DNA from: CAZRGV01 sp964599655
Lineage (GTDB): Bacteria > Planctomycetota > Planctomycetia > Isosphaerales > Isosphaeraceae
DNA length: 24,279 nt
Direction of reading: 5' to 3'
NCBI GenBank assembly: GCA_964599655.1
Contig: CAZRGV010000098.1
Span: 1-24,279, forward strand
Shown here: positions 1 through 8,195 of the stretch, piece by piece
How positions within the stretch are numbered: the first letter of the stretch is position 1
How the letters are laid out: each line of letters starts with the position of its first letter
Position numbers and translations under genes: made by a program
The notes under the pieces: generated by a model
The model's input: the letters and a program-made list of their open reading frames with translations, nothing else
Databases searched by the model: none
Told to the model about the DNA's origin: nothing

Positions 1-658
1 CGAACTGGCCCATGTTCTCGGCGTTGATCCGGAAGTAGGCCTGGAGCGGGATGTCGACCTTGACGCCCGGCGGGATGTAGACGAACGACCCGCCCGACCA
101 GACCGCCGAGTTGAGCGCGGCGAACTTGTTGTCCTGGATCGGGATGACCGTGCCGAAGTACTCCTTCACCAGCTCGGGGTGCTCGCGGAGGGCCGTGTCG
201 GTGTCGACGAAGATGACCCCCTTCTTCTGGAGGTCCTCGCGAAGGCTGTGGTAGACGACCTCCGACTCGTACTGAGCGCCGACGCCGGCGATCAGGCCAC
301 GTTTCTCGGCCTCGGGGATGCCCAGTCGGTCGTAGGTCTTCTTGATGTCGGCGGGGATGTCGTCCCAGGTCTTGCCCTGGCGGTCGGCGGCCCGCATGAA
401 GTAGTGAATCTCGTCGTAGTTCAGCTCCGAGAGGTTGCCGCCCCAGGTTGGGGTCGGCTTCTGCCAGAAGACGTCGAGCGCCTTGAGCCGGATGTCTCGC
501 ATCCAGGCCGGCTCGTTCTTCATCTCGGAGATCTGCTCGACGACCCGCCGGGTCAGACCCTTCTGGCTCTTGAACGTATAGCCGGCATCCGAGTCACGGA
601 AGCCGTACTTGTATTCGTCTTTGATGCCCTGGACCTGGGCGTTCAGATCAGTGGACAT
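1..658 (-). CDS. sufB: Fe-S cluster assembly scaffold SufB (partial, C-terminus outside window)
   Basis: SufB is the scaffold subunit of the cytoplasmic SufBCD complex, on which iron-sulfur clusters are built. The window holds about the first 219 residues; the rest lies beyond position 1. Recognisable family segments are the N-terminal YKYGF..D, the stretch PTWGGNLSELNYDEI, and WSGGSFVYIPPGVKVDIPLQ near the cut end. I chose ATG 658 because GAGGA (668-672) sits 9 nt upstream of it; an in-frame ATG at 664 would leave only 3 nt. It follows sufC on the same strand after a 131-bp gap, giving the order sufR-sufC-sufB known from cyanobacteria and other bacteria. The identity is firm from the protein sequence; SufD would be expected next, outside the window. 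Confidence 0.95.
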   Translation of the reverse strand, partial: MSTDLNAQVQGIKDEYKYGFRDSDAGYTFKSQKGLTRRVVEQISEMKNEPAWMRDIRLKALDVFWQKPTPTWGGNLSELNYDEIHYFMRAADRQGKTWDDIPADIKKTYDRLGIPEAEKRGLIAGVGAQYESEVVYHSLREDLQKKGVIFVDTDTALREHPELVKEYFGTVIPIQDNKFAALNSAVWSGGSFVYIPPGVKVDIPLQAYFRINAENMGQF

Positions 659-789
659 GGTCATGTATCCTCAACGTGCGGTCGGGTGAGCCGGGCCTTG
701 GGGTCGCTCGCGTTCCCCCGGGCTGGCGGACACGGGGGATGCCCACCCTACGGCTCGGTGCGGGAGTTCCAATCGTCGGGAGTGCGTCG

Positions 790-1623
790 TCAGAAGGCCA
801 CCTGATCGGCGGCGGCGCCCGCCTCGATCTCGTCCTCGTCGCGAGCGGCCTCGGGATACTTCTCGCGAAGCCAGTCGTAACCCTCGTTTTCGAGCTTCTC
901 GACCAACTCAGGGCCCCCGTTCTCGACAATCCGGCCGCCCAGCAGGATGTGGACGAACTGGGGCTTGATGTAGTTCAGGATGCGCTGGTAGTGCGTGATG
1001 ACGAGGACGCCGGTGCCTTCCTTCGCGGCAACCCGGTTGACCCCTTCGCTGACGACCCGGACGGCGTCGATGTCGAGGCCGCTGTCGGTCTCGTCCAGGA
1101 TGGCGAAGGCCGGCTTGAGCATGGCCAGTTGCAAGACCTCGGCCCGCTTCTTCTCACCGCCGGAGAACCCTTCATTGAGGTAGCGGTGGGCGAACTCGGG
1201 GTCCATGCCCAGCTCGTCCATTTGCTGCTTGAGCTCCTTGCGGAACTCTCGCATCGGCATCAGGTCCTCTCCCTCCTTGCGCTCCGGGTAACGAATGTTC
1301 GTCACCGCGTGGCGGAGGAAGTTGGCGACCGTGACGCCCGGAATGGACGTGGGATACTGAAAGGCCAGGAACAGGCCCTTCTTGGCCCGCTCGTCGGCCT
1401 CGAGCCCCACGATGTTCTCGCCGTCAATGGTGACCGTTCCCTCGGTGACCTCGTAATTGGGATGACCCATCAGCGCGTAGCTGAGCGTGCTCTTGCCGGA
1501 GCCGTTGGGACCCATCAGCGCGTGGACTTCTCCCTGCTTGACGGTCAGGTCGACCCCCTTGAGGATCTCCTTCCCCTCGATGGCCACGTGCAGGTTTTCG
1601 ATTTGAAGCACCTTGCTGCTCAT
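790..1623 (-). CDS. sufC: Fe-S cluster assembly ATPase SufC
   Basis: SufC is the ABC-type ATPase that drives the SufBCD scaffold in the cytoplasm; it is not a transporter. The 277-residue protein has Walker A GPNGSGKST (38-46), Q-loop Gln89, signature FSGGE (153-157), Walker B AILDETDSGLD (174-184) and switch His211. The SGGEKKR and DSGLDID segments are typical of SufC rather than of exporters, and the length is normal for the family. The open frame extends far upstream, but ATG 1623 begins the conserved MSSKVLQIENLHV start, so the upstream part (into sufR) is a shadow. The 187 bp between sufR and sufC hold no gene that I can support. It is likely co-transcribed with sufR and sufB. Confidence 0.96.
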   Translation of the reverse strand: MSSKVLQIENLHVAIEGKEILKGVDLTVKQGEVHALMGPNGSGKSTLSYALMGHPNYEVTEGTVTIDGENIVGLEADERAKKGLFLAFQYPTSIPGVTVANFLRHAVTNIRYPERKEGEDLMPMREFRKELKQQMDELGMDPEFAHRYLNEGFSGGEKKRAEVLQLAMLKPAFAILDETDSGLDIDAVRVVSEGVNRVAAKEGTGVLVITHYQRILNYIKPQFVHILLGGRIVENGGPELVEKLENEGYDWLREKYPEAARDEDEIEAGAAADQVAF

Positions 1624-1810
1624 CCGTCGTCTCACCCCGCTTCGGGTTCGGGCTCCCTGGAAGAAAAGCGTCCATCGCCTTCGGGACGACGGCCGCCGGA
1701 ATTGCTGGACCAAATACGTCGGGGCCGCTCGGGCGGCCCGTTTCGGGATGCAAGCCAGTGTTGTGTTGTGGATCAGGAGGTCGCGAGGCGACGACCGGCC
1801 GGGCGGTCGA

Positions 1811-2476
1811 TCAGCCCGCCTGCGCGGGTCTCGGGTCGAGGGACGGCTTGGCCTCGAAGTCGCACGACTTGTGCCCGTCGAGCCGGCATTGCGAGAGCCG
1901 CAAACCGCGGCCGAGGACCTTCTCGAACATCTTCCGTTCCATGGCACAGACCGTGTGATCGACCTCGGCCAGCTCGAAGTAGGGGCACGAGTGCTGCTTG
2001 AGGACCGGTGAGCGGTCTCCCTCCCGCAAGACGATCTCCGCCTCGATGCCACGGTCGTGGAGGATCGTGCCGAGCTGCACCAGGCGGCCCTCCCACGCCT
2101 CACCGGTCAGTTGCGAGCGATAAAGCTCCGCCAGCCGCTCGGTGATCCGGCCGAACAGGAGCCGGCGAAGCCGGGTGTCCTCGACCGTCCGCATCATCTC
2201 TTCCCAAAGCACCACCGCCAGATCCGCGTAGTTTTGACCCAGTCGCTTGTGCGCCTCAACGCTCGCCTGGTACGTATGGTGGGGGCGGCCACGACCCTTG
2301 TGCTCCGACTTCCGCTCGACCATCCCCGAACCGAGCAATCGGTTCAGCCGGTTACGAATCGCCGTCTGCGTCACCCCGATCTCGCGCGCCATCTCGGCCA
2401 CGGTCAACGGGCCTCGGCGCCGGATCAGGTCGAGCAGCGGGCGGTCCGAGGTGTCGGGCTCAAGACCTTTGAACAT
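1811..2476 (-). CDS. sufR: SufR-type iron-sulfur-sensing transcriptional regulator
   Basis: This is a 221-residue DNA-binding regulator with an N-terminal winged helix-turn-helix (about residues 20-62, including VAEMAREIGVTQTAIRNRLN). The C-terminal half carries four cysteines, C164, C177, C197 and C205. SufR proteins use C-terminal cysteines to bind an Fe-S cluster and repress suf genes when the cluster is present; I assign that role from architecture and from its position as the first gene before sufC and sufB. The start at ATG 2476 is supported by AGGGGAG about 10 nt upstream. A perfect inverted repeat lies 75-98 bp upstream of the start and is a plausible operator. The cysteine spacing (12, 19, 7 residues between) should be compared with characterised SufR proteins before assuming the same ligand set. 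Confidence 0.88.
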   Translation of the reverse strand: MFKGLEPDTSDRPLLDLIRRRGPLTVAEMAREIGVTQTAIRNRLNRLLGSGMVERKSEHKGRGRPHHTYQASVEAHKRLGQNYADLAVVLWEEMMRTVEDTRLRRLLFGRITERLAELYRSQLTGEAWEGRLVQLGTILHDRGIEAEIVLREGDRSPVLKQHSCPYFELAEVDHTVCAMERKMFEKVLGRGLRLSQCRLDGHKSCDFEAKPSLDPRPAQAG

Positions 2477-2550
2477 CGTTCGACGTCTCCCCTCTCATGC
2501 CAGGCTATTCTATTCACCCGTCTGGAGAGGGTCTACATCGATTACCCCAA

Positions 2551-2574
2551 TTTTCGCAAAATCAATTGCGAAAA
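2551..2574. promoter_or_regulatory. Perfect 9-bp inverted repeat, candidate SufR operator
   Basis: TTTTCGCAA, six bases, TTGCGAAAA: nine of nine bases match in the two arms. It lies in the 200-bp space between divergent sufR and the ABC exporter ATPase gene, so it could act on either. On the minus strand the inner arm supplies TTGCGA, followed 16 nt later by TGTAGA (2532-2537), a possible weak promoter for sufR. It is not identical to the cyanobacterial SufR site (CAAC-N6-GTTG), so assignment to SufR is inference. Confidence 0.5.
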
Positions 2575-2676
2575 GCCAGGCCCCAATAATGGGCGGCGAC
2601 AAACGAACCTTTTCTGAACCAACTTCGGGCTGAACCGTTCGGTCGGCCCTTTCGTGAACCAGTCGGGAATGGCCTG

Positions 2677-3597
2677 ATGACCAACGCCATCGCCCTTGAC
2701 AACGTGACGAAAACGTTTGGCCAGCACGTGGCGGTTGACGGGCTTTCGTTGAACGTGCCCGCCGGCTCGCTTTACGGATTCATCGGGCCCAACGGCTCGG
2801 GCAAGACGACCACCTTGCGGATGATCCTGCACATTCTCCTGCCCGACTCGGGCGCGATCGAGGTGCTGGGATCGTCCGACACCAGGGCCGCGAGGGATCG
2901 GGTCGGTTACTTGCCCGAGGAGCGCGGGCTCTACAAGAAGATGACGGTTCGCCGTTTGCTGCACTACTACGGCCGGCTCAAAGGGGCGGCGCTTCGCGAT
3001 CTGGACGAGCGGATCGGCCACTGGCTGCGGCGGATGGACCTGGCCGACTGGATCGACCGCAAGGTCGAGACCCTCTCGAAAGGGATGTCGCAGAAGGTCC
3101 AGTTCATCGCCACGGTCATCGCGCGGCCCGACCTGGTGATCCTGGACGAGCCGTTCTCCGGACTTGATCCGGTCAACGCCGAGGTGCTCAAGGACGCCGT
3201 GCTCGACCTGAAACGGGCCGGCACAACGGTCGTCTTTTCGACCCACGACATGGCGGTCGCCGAGCGGCTCTGCGACCGGATCTTCATGATCTTCAAGGGG
3301 CGCAAGGTCCTGGACGGCACGCTCGACGAGATCCAGTCCTCCTACGGACACGACACGGTCCGGGTTCGCACCGCCGACGGTGTATCGGCGCTTGACGGCC
3401 TCGACGGCGTTGAGGAGGTCCGCGATCACGGCAACCTCCAGGAGGTGCAATGGAACGGGGATCCACAGGAACTGCTCCACGCCCTGAGCGAGCGGACGGC
3501 CATCTATCACTTCGAGATCGCGCGTCCCTCGTTGCACGACATTTTCGTCCGCATCGCGGCGCCCGAGCGGGAGGTCACGATTCATGCAACCGCGTAA
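2677..3597 (+). CDS. ABC exporter ATP-binding protein, NatA-like
   Basis: This is the nucleotide-binding subunit of an ABC-2 exporter and acts at the inner face of the cytoplasmic membrane. The 306-residue protein has Walker A GPNGSGKTT (37-45), the signature LSKGMSQK (133-140), Walker B LVILDEPFSGLD (153-164) and switch His190. The LSKGM form of the signature and the roughly 100-residue C-terminal tail (DUF4162-like, about 210-300) are typical of the NatA/YhaQ group, named for sodium export in Bacillus. The substrate here cannot be read from sequence. The stop overlaps the start of the permease gene by 14 nt, so the two are translationally coupled. The start ATG 2677 has a modest GGGA 8 nt upstream. 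It is divergent from sufR. Confidence 0.92.
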   Translation: MTNAIALDNVTKTFGQHVAVDGLSLNVPAGSLYGFIGPNGSGKTTTLRMILHILLPDSGAIEVLGSSDTRAARDRVGYLPEERGLYKKMTVRRLLHYYGRLKGAALRDLDERIGHWLRRMDLADWIDRKVETLSKGMSQKVQFIATVIARPDLVILDEPFSGLDPVNAEVLKDAVLDLKRAGTTVVFSTHDMAVAERLCDRIFMIFKGRKVLDGTLDEIQSSYGHDTVRVRTADGVSALDGLDGVEEVRDHGNLQEVQWNGDPQELLHALSERTAIYHFEIARPSLHDIFVRIAAPEREVTIHATA

Positions 3598-4936
3598 AGT
3601 GGGGGTGGTCGCCTCGACCGAGTTCAGCTCGGCGGTGCGAACCAAGGCGTTCCTGATCAGCCTGCTGCTCTTGCCGCTGATCATGGTCGGCTCGATCCTG
3701 ATTCAGACGGTGGTGGCCCGTCGGGTCGACACGTCGCCAAGGCGATTCGCCGTCCTCGACCGCGAGGGAACGTTCTATCCGGTGATCGAGAACGCCGCTC
3801 GGGCGAGGAACACGGCCGTTGTCGGCAAGGACGGCAAACCGTATGCCCCGAAGTTCGAGCCCGAGCGTGTCGAACTCGGCGACCGATCGCGGGACGAGGC
3901 GTTGCTGGCCCTTTCGGACCGGGTCCGCAAGGGAGACCTGTTCGCCTTTGTCGAGATTCCCGAGGAGGTTGTGGAACCACGGTCGGCCGAGCACGAGGCG
4001 CTCCGCTACTACTCCGAGAACCCGAATGATGAGTCGCTGGCCGACTGGCTCGAGATGACCGTCAACGCCGAGGTTCGAGGCCGACGGCTCCGATCGGCCG
4101 GCATCGACCCGAGGCTTGCCGACCGCCTCAGCCGTCCGGTGCCCACCGAGAACCTCGGCCTTTTGAGCCGTGTCGCGGCCGCACCCGTGAAGCCCGGCGA
4201 GACAACGAAGGCCGGCGCGCCGGCGACGATCCGCCAGGCCGAGAAGGTCGACCGCGTCCGGTCGGCCCTGGTTCCCGCGGTGCTCATGTTCGTCGTCTTC
4301 ATGGTCGTGATGACCACCACGCCCCAGCTCTTGCAGAGCGTGATCGAGGAAAAGATGAGCCGGATCAGCGAGGTACTGCTCGGCTCGGTCACGCCGTTCG
4401 AGTTGATGATGGGCAAGCTGCTGGGCAACGTCGGAATCGCCCTCGTGCTGGCCTCGTTGTATGTTGGCGGCGGTTATGCCGTGGCAAACCACTACGGCTA
4501 CGCCGACGCGGTCCCGGCGTCGCTCCTGGCGGCCACCGGGTTCTTCCTGGTCATGGCCATCGTCCTGTTCGGCTCGCTCTACCTGGCGGTGGGCTCGGCG
4601 TGCAGCGAGCTCAAGGATGCTCAGTCGCTGATGATGCCGGTCATGCTGCTGTCGATGATGCCCATCTTCGTCTGGACGGCCGTGCTCCAGTCGCCGAACA
4701 GCCCGCTTTCGGTCGGGATGTCGCTCTTTCCGCCGGCGACTCCGTACCTGATGCTCCTGCGATTGTCGCTCCAGCCGGCGCCTCCGTTCTGGCAGGTGTC
4801 GCTTTCGGTGGTCCTGACCTTGCTGACGGTGCTGGCCTGCGTCTGGTCGGCCGGTAAAATCTTCCGCGTCGGGCTCTTGATACAAGGCAAGGCCCCGAGC
4901 TTCGCCCAGTTGATTCGCTGGGTAGTCGCGAAGTGA
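3584..4936 (+). CDS. ABC-2 type permease, NatB-like
   Basis: This is the membrane subunit paired with the preceding ATPase. The 450-residue protein has one membrane segment near the N-terminus (about 22-45), then a soluble extracytoplasmic domain (about 50-225). The C-terminal membrane block includes segments near 228-247, 280-302, 313-337, 350-368 and 405-424. The stretch EEKMSRISEVLLGSVTPFE (255-273), just after the second membrane helix, is the usual coupling region of NatB-like permeases. The length and one-plus-five layout fit this family. The gene begins inside the 3' end of the ATPase gene, in a different frame, with a 14-nt overlap. The exported substrate is unknown. Confidence 0.9.
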   Translation: MQPRKVGVVASTEFSSAVRTKAFLISLLLLPLIMVGSILIQTVVARRVDTSPRRFAVLDREGTFYPVIENAARARNTAVVGKDGKPYAPKFEPERVELGDRSRDEALLALSDRVRKGDLFAFVEIPEEVVEPRSAEHEALRYYSENPNDESLADWLEMTVNAEVRGRRLRSAGIDPRLADRLSRPVPTENLGLLSRVAAAPVKPGETTKAGAPATIRQAEKVDRVRSALVPAVLMFVVFMVVMTTTPQLLQSVIEEKMSRISEVLLGSVTPFELMMGKLLGNVGIALVLASLYVGGGYAVANHYGYADAVPASLLAATGFFLVMAIVLFGSLYLAVGSACSELKDAQSLMMPVMLLSMMPIFVWTAVLQSPNSPLSVGMSLFPPATPYLMLLRLSLQPAPPFWQVSLSVVLTLLTVLACVWSAGKIFRVGLLIQGKAPSFAQLIRWVVAK

Positions 4937-4973
4937 GCCATCACCCCAGACCCAACCGAGAACGGCCCGCGCG

Positions 4974-5684
4974 TTGAGCCGGGGCCGANNNNNNNNNNNN
5001 NNNNNCTCGAAGCCGTCGTCCGTCCGGCCCTCGACTCCGCAACCGCCGGCTCGACCGGTCACGGCGGCCGTGCCCGTACCGCTCGCCTCCCCGGCGCCGG
5101 CCAGCGACCTGGGCCTCGGGGTGGCGGTCTCCGCCGAAGGCGGCGGCGTGGTCACGGCTCGACGCGCCGGCGGTCTGCGAGACATGAGCCTGGAGGTCGA
5201 TCCGAAAACCGCCGGAATCAAGGCGGCCCTCCAGAACCTGGCCAAGGCGATCAACATCGCCTTCCAGACCGACTACGGCGAGAACTACCTCGAGGCCGTC
5301 TATCAGGCCGCGATCGTCCGTCGCGGCGAGATCCAGGTTGTCCACAAGGAATACTTCGGCTTCAAGGACAACTGGTTCGGCCAGCTCGGCAGGCTCTTTC
5401 GCTCGATTGGCCTGACCTTGCAAGGCCCCGACCCGGCATCACCCGAGGGGCAAAGGCGGATCGCCGAGAACGGCCCCTCGACCATTCGAGGGCTGCTCAA
5501 CCTGTTCGGGCGCAAGCTCGATCTCGTGGCCGAGTACGAGGATCGCGTCCCGGCTTATGTCGAGCAGATGTTCGACCGGCTCGAAGCCTCGGGCATCATC
5601 GTCGGCTGGGACCGCGACGACTGGGAGATCCGGACGACCGGGATCGGTCTTAATATCCGGATCTCCCCACGCCAAAACGCCTGA
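4974..5684 (+). CDS. Protein of unknown function, 5' part interrupted by an assembly gap
   Basis: I do not recognise this protein. The frame after the N run is open from 5006 to the stop at 5682-5684. Its first part (about 5009-5180) encodes a Pro/Ala/Val-rich, low-complexity stretch. The remainder, from the in-frame ATG at 5184, is a compact soluble domain of about 166 residues with segments such as FQTDYGENYLEAVYQAA, KEYFGFKDNWFGQLGRLF and DRLEASGIIVGWDRDDWEI. The nominal TTG start at 4974 lies before the 17 Ns, so frame continuity across the gap is unproven; the true start may be inside the gap or at 5184. No signal peptide is visible in the readable part. It lies 37 bp after the NatB-like permease, so co-transcription is possible. 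Confidence 0.55.
   Translation: MSRGRXXXXXXSKPSSVRPSTPQPPARPVTAAVPVPLASPAPASDLGLGVAVSAEGGGVVTARRAGGLRDMSLEVDPKTAGIKAALQNLAKAINIAFQTDYGENYLEAVYQAAIVRRGEIQVVHKEYFGFKDNWFGQLGRLFRSIGLTLQGPDPASPEGQRRIAENGPSTIRGLLNLFGRKLDLVAEYEDRVPAYVEQMFDRLEASGIIVGWDRDDWEIRTTGIGLNIRISPRQNA
4989..5005. other. Assembly gap of 17 Ns
   Basis: Seventeen unresolved bases are flanked by GC-rich sequence. The real length is unknown, so anything translated across it is provisional. The flanking Pro/Ala-rich coding sequence may be repetitive enough to have caused the break. Confidence 0.99.
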
Positions 5685-5700
5685 GACGGAATCGCCGCGG

Positions 5701-5721
5701 ACCCCTCGCGTTTCGCGGGGT
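5701..5721 (+). terminator. GC-rich hairpin after the unknown gene, possible terminator
   Basis: ACCCC-T-CGCG, loop TTT, CGCG-GGGT forms a stem of about nine pairs with one bulged T, 17 nt after the stop at 5684. No T-run follows, so it may be a weak or factor-assisted terminator or simply a stable hairpin. Confidence 0.35.
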
Positions 5722-5833
5722 GGACACCGTCTACCGAAACCCTTGCCGTATCGGGGGATCGGCGGACGGCCCCCACCCTGTAAGCGCCGCGTCTTCCTGG
5801 CGATTCGGTGGGAGCCGCCTCGGAGGGCCGGAG

Positions 5834-6940
5834 CTACTTGGCGCCAAGGGCCTTGAGGCGGACGGCGGCCGACTTCGCTTGCGGCGATTTGGGGTAGTCC
5901 TTGGCGATCATGCGGTAGTAGATCACCGCGGCCTGGGTGTTTCCCTTCTTCTCGAGCTCCTGGGCGCGTTCGAGCAGCGAGGCCGCCTTGTCGTCCGTGG
6001 CGGGCGCTGGAGCCGGTTTCTCGGTGGGCTGGTCCTTGGGCGCCTCCTTGGGCGAGGCGGTGGTGTTCGCGCTGGGCTTCGACTCGGGGGCTTCGCCCTT
6101 GGGCGCGTCCTTCGGCATGGGACGGGAACGGCTCTTCTTGGAGTCCGTCAGCAGGGCATCAAACGAGCCGTCGTCGCGGATGACGCGCGAGGCGGCCGGC
6201 TTCGACGGGTTCTTCGCCTCGGCCTGGGCGCGAAGCTCGGCCTTCTTGACGTATTTCTCCGGGTCGGCCAGGAACTCGTCGCGGCAGCCGGTGCAGCAGA
6301 CCGGATACGACTTGCCCCCGAACGTGACGGTCATCGTGGCCGAGCCGCCGGTCAGCACGCACTTGGGAAGATTCGAGGCCGAGCCGCCAGCCGCGAACGA
6401 CTCGCCTTCCTTGCCCATGTTGACGTCGAGCACACGGGAGAACTGCGGGGCGCCTCGTTCTTGCTCGTCGATCCACATCACGTAGCGGATCATGTTGCTG
6501 TTGAGCCGCAACGTGAGGCGCTGCTTGGCTCCCGACGGCAGGTCACCAACACGGTCGAGGGCCAGGGTCTGGCCGCTCTCGTCGATCGGCCCGACGAAGG
6601 CGACCGGCTTGCCGTCGGGATCGGTCCCCTCCAGGCGGTAGAGTTTCTTGGCGGCGTCGAAGTCGAGCCTCGCCTGGCTCAGGACCTTGTCGCTCTGGAA
6701 CTCGAGGCTCATGCCGACGGGCGTTCCCTTGACGAACCGCCAGGCCCACATATGCTTCTCAGGCCACCCCTTGACCCGGTTGGCCGCGGGAATGCCCACC
6801 CCCTTCCAACCGCCCACGAGATGCTCGAACGGGGCGAAGGGGGCCGGGATCTCGCGGTCGCGGTCGGCGGCGTTGGCCATCGTGGCTCCCACGCCGAGGA
6901 TCAGGGCCGTGAAGCCGGCCAGCGTGACGAGTCGTTTCAT
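5834..6940 (-). CDS. Secreted protein: lipocalin-like + TRASH/YHS-like Cys domain + TPR-like tail
   Basis: The 368-residue protein starts with a signal peptide (MKRL, hydrophobic core 5-20, probable cleavage after ANA at 22-24). Residues about 33-180 look like a beta-rich DUF1579/lipocalin-like domain (FEHLVGGWKG). Residues about 190-233 contain Cys194 and then CCTGC (215-219) followed by DEFLADPEKYVKK, the pattern of metal-binding TRASH/YHS-type modules. A Lys/Pro/Ala linker (about 240-317) leads to a helical TPR-like repeat (318-363). I chose ATG 6940 because GGAGGA (6949-6954) lies 8 nt upstream; the adjacent GTG at 6943 would be too close. Function is unknown; metal sensing or delivery in the periplasm is a guess from the cysteines. 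Confidence 0.8.
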   Translation of the reverse strand: MKRLVTLAGFTALILGVGATMANAADRDREIPAPFAPFEHLVGGWKGVGIPAANRVKGWPEKHMWAWRFVKGTPVGMSLEFQSDKVLSQARLDFDAAKKLYRLEGTDPDGKPVAFVGPIDESGQTLALDRVGDLPSGAKQRLTLRLNSNMIRYVMWIDEQERGAPQFSRVLDVNMGKEGESFAAGGSASNLPKCVLTGGSATMTVTFGGKSYPVCCTGCRDEFLADPEKYVKKAELRAQAEAKNPSKPAASRVIRDDGSFDALLTDSKKSRSRPMPKDAPKGEAPESKPSANTTASPKEAPKDQPTEKPAPAPATDDKAASLLERAQELEKKGNTQAAVIYYRMIAKDYPKSPQAKSAAVRLKALGAK

Positions 6941-6998
6941 CACTGTCTTCCTCCGAGGGTTCGCGTTGAGTGGAGGGGGGGCCGACGCGCATGCATCA

Positions 6999-7027
6999 AT
7001 CTTAGCTTAGCAGATGCGGACACCCAA
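6999..7027 (-). promoter_or_regulatory. Possible sigma-70-like promoter of the Cys-domain secreted protein
   Basis: On the minus strand, TTGGGT (7027-7022), 17 nt, then TAAGAT (7004-6999), about 60 bp before the start codon. The -35 match is weak, so this is a candidate only. Confidence 0.25.
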
Positions 7028-7063
7028 CGCACCGTTCTCTTCAAGGACGCCTTGCCGGGCCGC

Positions 7064-8194
7064 TCAGGCGATGGTTTTGTGGAACCTCCGGACCGCCAGC
7101 CACAAGGTGGACGCTCCCAGAAGGAACATGGCGAGGACCTCGGGCCAGAGCACGCTGGGGCCGACTCCCTTGAGGAAGACGCCTCGGAGGACCGTCATGA
7201 AGTAGCGCAACGGGTTGAGGTACGTCAGCCACTGCACCCATGTCGGCATGTTCGCGATCGGATACGCGAAGCCCGAAAGCAGCGAGAGCGGAAAGTAAAA
7301 GAACATCATGCTCATGAGGGCTTGCTGCTGCGTCTGGCTGATTGTCGAGATCAACAGCCCCAACCCCAGGGTCGTCATCAAGTAGACGGCCGTCGCGAAC
7401 GCGAGAAAGCCCAGGTTGCCTCGAAATGGGACCTCGAACCACCAGACGGCGATGAAGGTGACCAGGCACATGTCGCCGAGTCCAATCAGCGCGAACGGCA
7501 GCGACTTCCCCAGAATGAACTCGTGGGGCCGGATCGGCGAAACCATGATCTGCTCGATCGTGCCGACTTCCTTCTCTCGCACCACGGCCATGCTGGTCAG
7601 GATGATCGTGATCATGGTCACGACCATGGCGATGACGCCCGGCACGTAGTACACCCGGCTCTCGAGGTTTTCGTTGTACCAGGCGCGTCTCTGGAATTCG
7701 ATCCATCCCGGAATCCGCGCGTTGCGCTGACGCTTCGCGAAGCGATCCGTCAAGATTTCCCAGGAGAATTCACCGGCGATTTTCCCGGCGTAATCGAGCA
7801 CCACGCCCGCCGTGTTCGAGTCGGTTCCGTCGACGATCACCTGCAACGCGGCCGTCCGTCCGGCTCGAAGGTCCTCGTCAAACCCCTTGTTGATCCGGAT
7901 CACCGCGCGGATCTCATCGCCATTAAGCAGTTCCGCGATCCGCGACTCCCGATCAATGACCTGCACGAGGTCGAAGTATCCCGACTCCTGGAACCGGGCG
8001 ATCAGATCGCGGCTGGTCACGCTGTGGTCCAGGTCGTAAATGGCCGTCGCGATGTGCTCGACGTCCGTCGTCGCCGCGTAACCGAAGAGCAAGACCTGGA
8101 GCGTGGGCGTGATGAACAGAACGAACCGCGTCTTGGGATCGCGCAGGACCTGGATGAACTCCTTCACGAGCATTCGCCAGATACGCTCGTTCAT
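7064..8194 (-). CDS. ABC-2 permease, YbhR-like, last gene of exporter operon
   Basis: This is one of two membrane subunits of a YbhGFSR-like exporter in the inner membrane. The 376 residues comprise an N-terminal helix (about 24-42), a periplasmic domain (about 45-180) and a C-terminal helix block starting at about 183. The cytoplasmic signature REKEVGTIEQIMVSPI (206-221) is characteristic of ABC-2 permeases of this family. Towards the end, the PLSLLSGFAYPIANMP segment and NPLRYF are also family features. Its start is 1 nt after the stop of the other permease gene, so it is in the same operon. In E. coli the related proteins YbhS and YbhR work with YbhF and the adaptor YbhG; drug or ion export has been reported for them, but the substrate here is unknown. 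Confidence 0.92.
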   Translation of the reverse strand: MNERIWRMLVKEFIQVLRDPKTRFVLFITPTLQVLLFGYAATTDVEHIATAIYDLDHSVTSRDLIARFQESGYFDLVQVIDRESRIAELLNGDEIRAVIRINKGFDEDLRAGRTAALQVIVDGTDSNTAGVVLDYAGKIAGEFSWEILTDRFAKRQRNARIPGWIEFQRRAWYNENLESRVYYVPGVIAMVVTMITIILTSMAVVREKEVGTIEQIMVSPIRPHEFILGKSLPFALIGLGDMCLVTFIAVWWFEVPFRGNLGFLAFATAVYLMTTLGLGLLISTISQTQQQALMSMMFFYFPLSLLSGFAYPIANMPTWVQWLTYLNPLRYFMTVLRGVFLKGVGPSVLWPEVLAMFLLGASTLWLAVRRFHKTIA

Positions 8195-8195
8195 G

